A stretch of DNA of 64,000 bases from Chionis minor. Its lineage: Eukaryota > Chordata > Aves > Charadriiformes > Chionididae. The position numbers and the translations under genes are program-made. The notes beneath the pieces are model-generated. The model saw only the letters and a list, made by a program, of their open reading frames with translations, searched no databases and was not told the DNA's origin. This document shows, piece by piece, positions 60,744 through 64,000 of the stretch. Each line of letters starts with the position of its first letter. Position 1 is the first letter of the stretch. The DNA lies in the NCBI GenBank assembly GCA_013398295.1, contig VZSF01008870.1, forward strand, positions 1,150,033-1,214,032, written 5' to 3'.

Positions 60744-63700
60744 AAGGAAATAGCCATGGAGGGAAACCTGTGCAGATTGACTCAAAAGTTTCCTGTACAC
60801 ACTTTTTTGCATGAAGCTGCCCTTCTACGTCGAAGATAGGACACTGATATGGTTTCATGGTACCACAGCTGAGCAGGAGATTGCTGATAACTTTCTAAAG
60901 GAATTAAATCTCAAAGGCCTTTCCACTTCCTCCGTTTCTATCAGCTGGTTTCATAAAAGCCCTTACACTCATTTTCCCTTTTATCCTTGCTTCCCTTGGA
61001 CCTCAGGAGTTTCATGGTCACACTACCAATATGACTGCTAACTGGCAGGTGTTCTCTTCCTACACCTTTTTTTCGCTCAACCGAGCAGTCCAATATAAAG
61101 CACCTTCTTTTCTTTCTTGTGCAGCACCAGTGAATGCCTGAAATGCTGAATGCCAGGGGCTGAGTCCCTGGCATTTGGGTTCCGGAGTTTGATCCAGTAT
61201 GACAAATACAAGAGCGGGTGAATATGACTTTTTTCTTTCTCTTGGGTTTTGTGTGTATGTGTTTGTTTTGTAGGCTATCTTTCTTTATCAAAAAGAAACA
61301 GAAATGTGGGGGGAAGCGAATGGGGCAAGTATCATCTCCGTGGTTGTAAAAGAATCACAGGAAGAAGCCTGAGCATAGCCTTGGCCAGTCCCAAATCCCA
61401 CCACTGCCAACTTTGTATGAGGCAGTGCAAGGAACCAGCAACCTGGATTTTCAGAGATCTGGTTATGCTCTATTCACAGAGCTTGAAACTAGGCCGTCCT
61501 GGTAGAGCTCAGCCATCTGGCAAATCTAATTGGAAAATTCATCTTGTTGACAGACCACCCTAATAATAGTTGCCTCTTTAAAACAGATCAGTGAAAGGAA
61601 GCAAGCATATGAAAACATAACCTCCTGGACATCCGCAGCGTGGTGTGGAACTCAGGACGGAGCTTGTGTTGCACAAACGGACCAACAGGAACGTTTGAAT
61701 GAAAAAAATAAATCACCCTGACAATTCCCAGGCTTAACACAAAACAACGCAACAATACATTTAACCAAACTCAGGCATGAAAAAAGTCTTGTGGGCTGCA
61801 GTAGGGAAAATTAATAAATGTTATCCCATGACAGGTGCTTCTTGAGGTCAGACTGCACACCTAGAAAGGAACAGTGAAATAGATCCTTAATAGCAAGTGA
61901 AAAGGGAACTCATTCATCACCATCCATATTTCTGTAATAATCAATCTTTAAAAGCAGCTTGTCTAAATGGCCAACAGTGATTGATGATCACCCTTTACAC
62001 AGAAGAGGAATTTGCCATTCATATTACCTGTGCTGCCGGGTTTGATCCTGCAGTTAACATTCCTGTTTGTATTTTTCACAAATTTGTATTGCACTCAGTG
62101 GAATACTAAGGTAACTTCAGCCATTTTTTCAAGGGAATACCAGTCTTCATCACTGTGGGGTGGCATACAATCCGTCTGCACATACTTGAACAATATGTAC
62201 TTGCAAAATTGGCCCACACTCCATTTTGTTCATGTCATTGGAATTACACGTGTTCAGCCTCAAATACACAGTAATCACAGGAGACATAGGTGAGATGGTT
62301 ATGTCAATGCTGAATTAATCTGATTGTGATCTATCTTGTTCTGCTAAAAATGTGAGCTGGTAGATTATAAAGTCCATGCAATTGAAAGCCATACTTGAGG
62401 GAAAAGTAGATTTTCTGTTCAACAAACTTTTCATTGCGATATCTTTTCTACCAAATTTTATAGGGCTCTTCTGTTCACTGGTAGTGCCACTGCCTCCAGA
62501 AAACCAAATTGTTCATGTCCACAGTAGAAATATTTCTTCCCAGCTATCCTAGCCTAAAATTTCATGGATGCTGTTGCATAATGGTATCACTTGCAATTTT
62601 TCCTCTGGGTAGAACAGACCCCCGGTGACTCAATATAACCAGGGACTCCGTGTGTGTGCCAGCTCCATTCTCCAAGAGAAAATTCCAGAACATCACGGAG
62701 TAAGTAAGGAGCCTGAGCTGCAGAACACAAGATAATACGAACTATCCAAACCGCAACTTCCAGGATAAACCATTTCAGAACTACAGTTTTTTCCCAGGTT
62801 TGAGTTTTCCCTGAATCAGTGGATAGGATTTTCCTGACCAAGTGTGCACCTGAACTAACTGCCTAGAGTAGGCACTTGTAATATGCCTAAAGGCAGGACC
62901 CTAGAGGAGATGTCAAAAATATATCCTCAAAGACTGTTTGCCTCCATTGACTATAGAAATATAATTTTTTTTTATACTCTTTCCTAAATGATGGCATCAG
63001 GCTATTTTCATTTTGTATTAACGGCTGTTAAAAATGTGAAGCACAGGCAGAGTGGGGCTTCAGATTTTCAGTGTGCTTGTATATAGAAGCACAGCCAGTA
63101 GATCGAGCCCAAGAGAAGCAGGGTATTAAGTATGATACTTCTAGTTCTCCTACAGCAGGGGCCGCCCATTCATCTGAAAATAACATGGCACCTTCTCCAC
63201 CTCTGAGTGGCTCCTTGAGATTTGGTATTGAGCACCACCAGCAGCTCCAGGTGTCGTCTCCACACTGGTCTCAAGGGAGACTCTACCAGCTTTGCCATAA
63301 ACCAAATGTGACCTTCCTGCATTTGTAAAATCAAAACAGAGTATTTCACCCACTCCATTGTGCTGGGAATTTATGTCACAAAGGCAAGATAGTAGCAACA
63401 CGTGCACCTTTGGGGGAAGCTGAGCATTTCACGGTGTTTGGGACATCTACTGTTCATTGCTGTTTCCTTTAGATGTCAGGGCCAAAAAGTCAAGGTTCTC
63501 ACCGTGCTACCATGGTTACATCATGCTAACTGAAATATTTAGTGCTCACAAGAAGTGTGCTGTGTGAAATAGAGATGCCTGCCTCAAAGAAGGCACTTCC
63601 ACACTATTATTCTAAACACACAGCCACAAACACACAGAACGACCACAGGAGAAGCAGTATGGTAAAATGCCTGGGCTCCAGCCAACCCCAACTTAGAACA

Positions 63701-64000
63701 GCTTTTCTTGAGCAGAGGAAATGTTTTCTGTATTTCTGTCCCACTCATTTTGTCACTGAAGGAAATTATTTCCCCACGTATCTATGCAAAGCCTCCCTAA
63801 CAACATGCAGAAATCTAGGCTGAGCTGCAGGGATGTCCTTGGCTCACTCTGTCACTGGCTGTGTCAGGGCCCTCGAGTCCCTGGGTGCAGCTATCGCAGC
63901 ACCCCTGTCACTGCCATTTGCAATCTGCACTAATGATGTTACACTCCAGGCATCCAGAAGAGCCAGGATGGCCAGACACCGTCTCATAAGGTGAAATTGT
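60744..64000. other. No gene recognised to the window end
   Basis: Non-coding DNA. None of the short frames resembles a known protein. Confidence 0.5.

Noticed and set aside
1..64000. CRISPR array, operon or phage-type system
   Set aside because: No regularly spaced repeats and no dense co-directional genes; intron-rich vertebrate organisation throughout.

Overview
The window looks like nuclear DNA from a bird. Genes are split into short exons by long AT-rich introns. Several CR1 retrotransposon 3' ends carry the usual avian tail of repeated ATTCTATGA-type units, and there is an avian-type LTR fragment. I found no prokaryotic or phage organisation and no CRISPR array. The species cannot be fixed from the sequence alone.

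The one gene I can identify with confidence is CNGA3, the cone-photoreceptor cGMP-gated channel alpha subunit, on the minus strand. I assembled eight coding exons between 29602 and 5371 (5' to 3': 29602-29502, 22583-22467, 19735-19556, 17958-17905, 13585-13490, 11340-11233, 10338-10232, 6776-5371). All junctions are AG/GT and all phases agree. Together they make an open frame of 2169 nt, or 722 residues plus stop. The large uninterrupted reading frame at 5371-6759 is only the last exon; its apparent start is an internal Leu codon.

Layout: 1-2815 holds two candidate exons of an unidentified plus-strand gene that would end tail-to-tail with CNGA3. 2816-5370 is the convergent 3' space. 5371-29633 is CNGA3. 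29634-34195 shows nothing recognisable. 34196-35520 is an LTR-type element split by a CR1 insertion. About 39960-41215 is a strong CpG island broken by a 387-base assembly gap, followed directly by a 0.9 kb CR1 3' end (41215-42146). 42147-64000 is mostly featureless non-coding DNA with two MIR-like remnants, simple repeats, another short CR1 scrap and a small CpG-dense patch at about 58400-58900.

I did not find a new multi-gene system. The points most worth a second look are the polypurine Lys/Glu repeat exon of CNGA3, the start-stop uORF just before its ATG, the unidentified convergent plus-strand gene, the gapped CpG island, and the CpG-dense patch near 58.5 kb.
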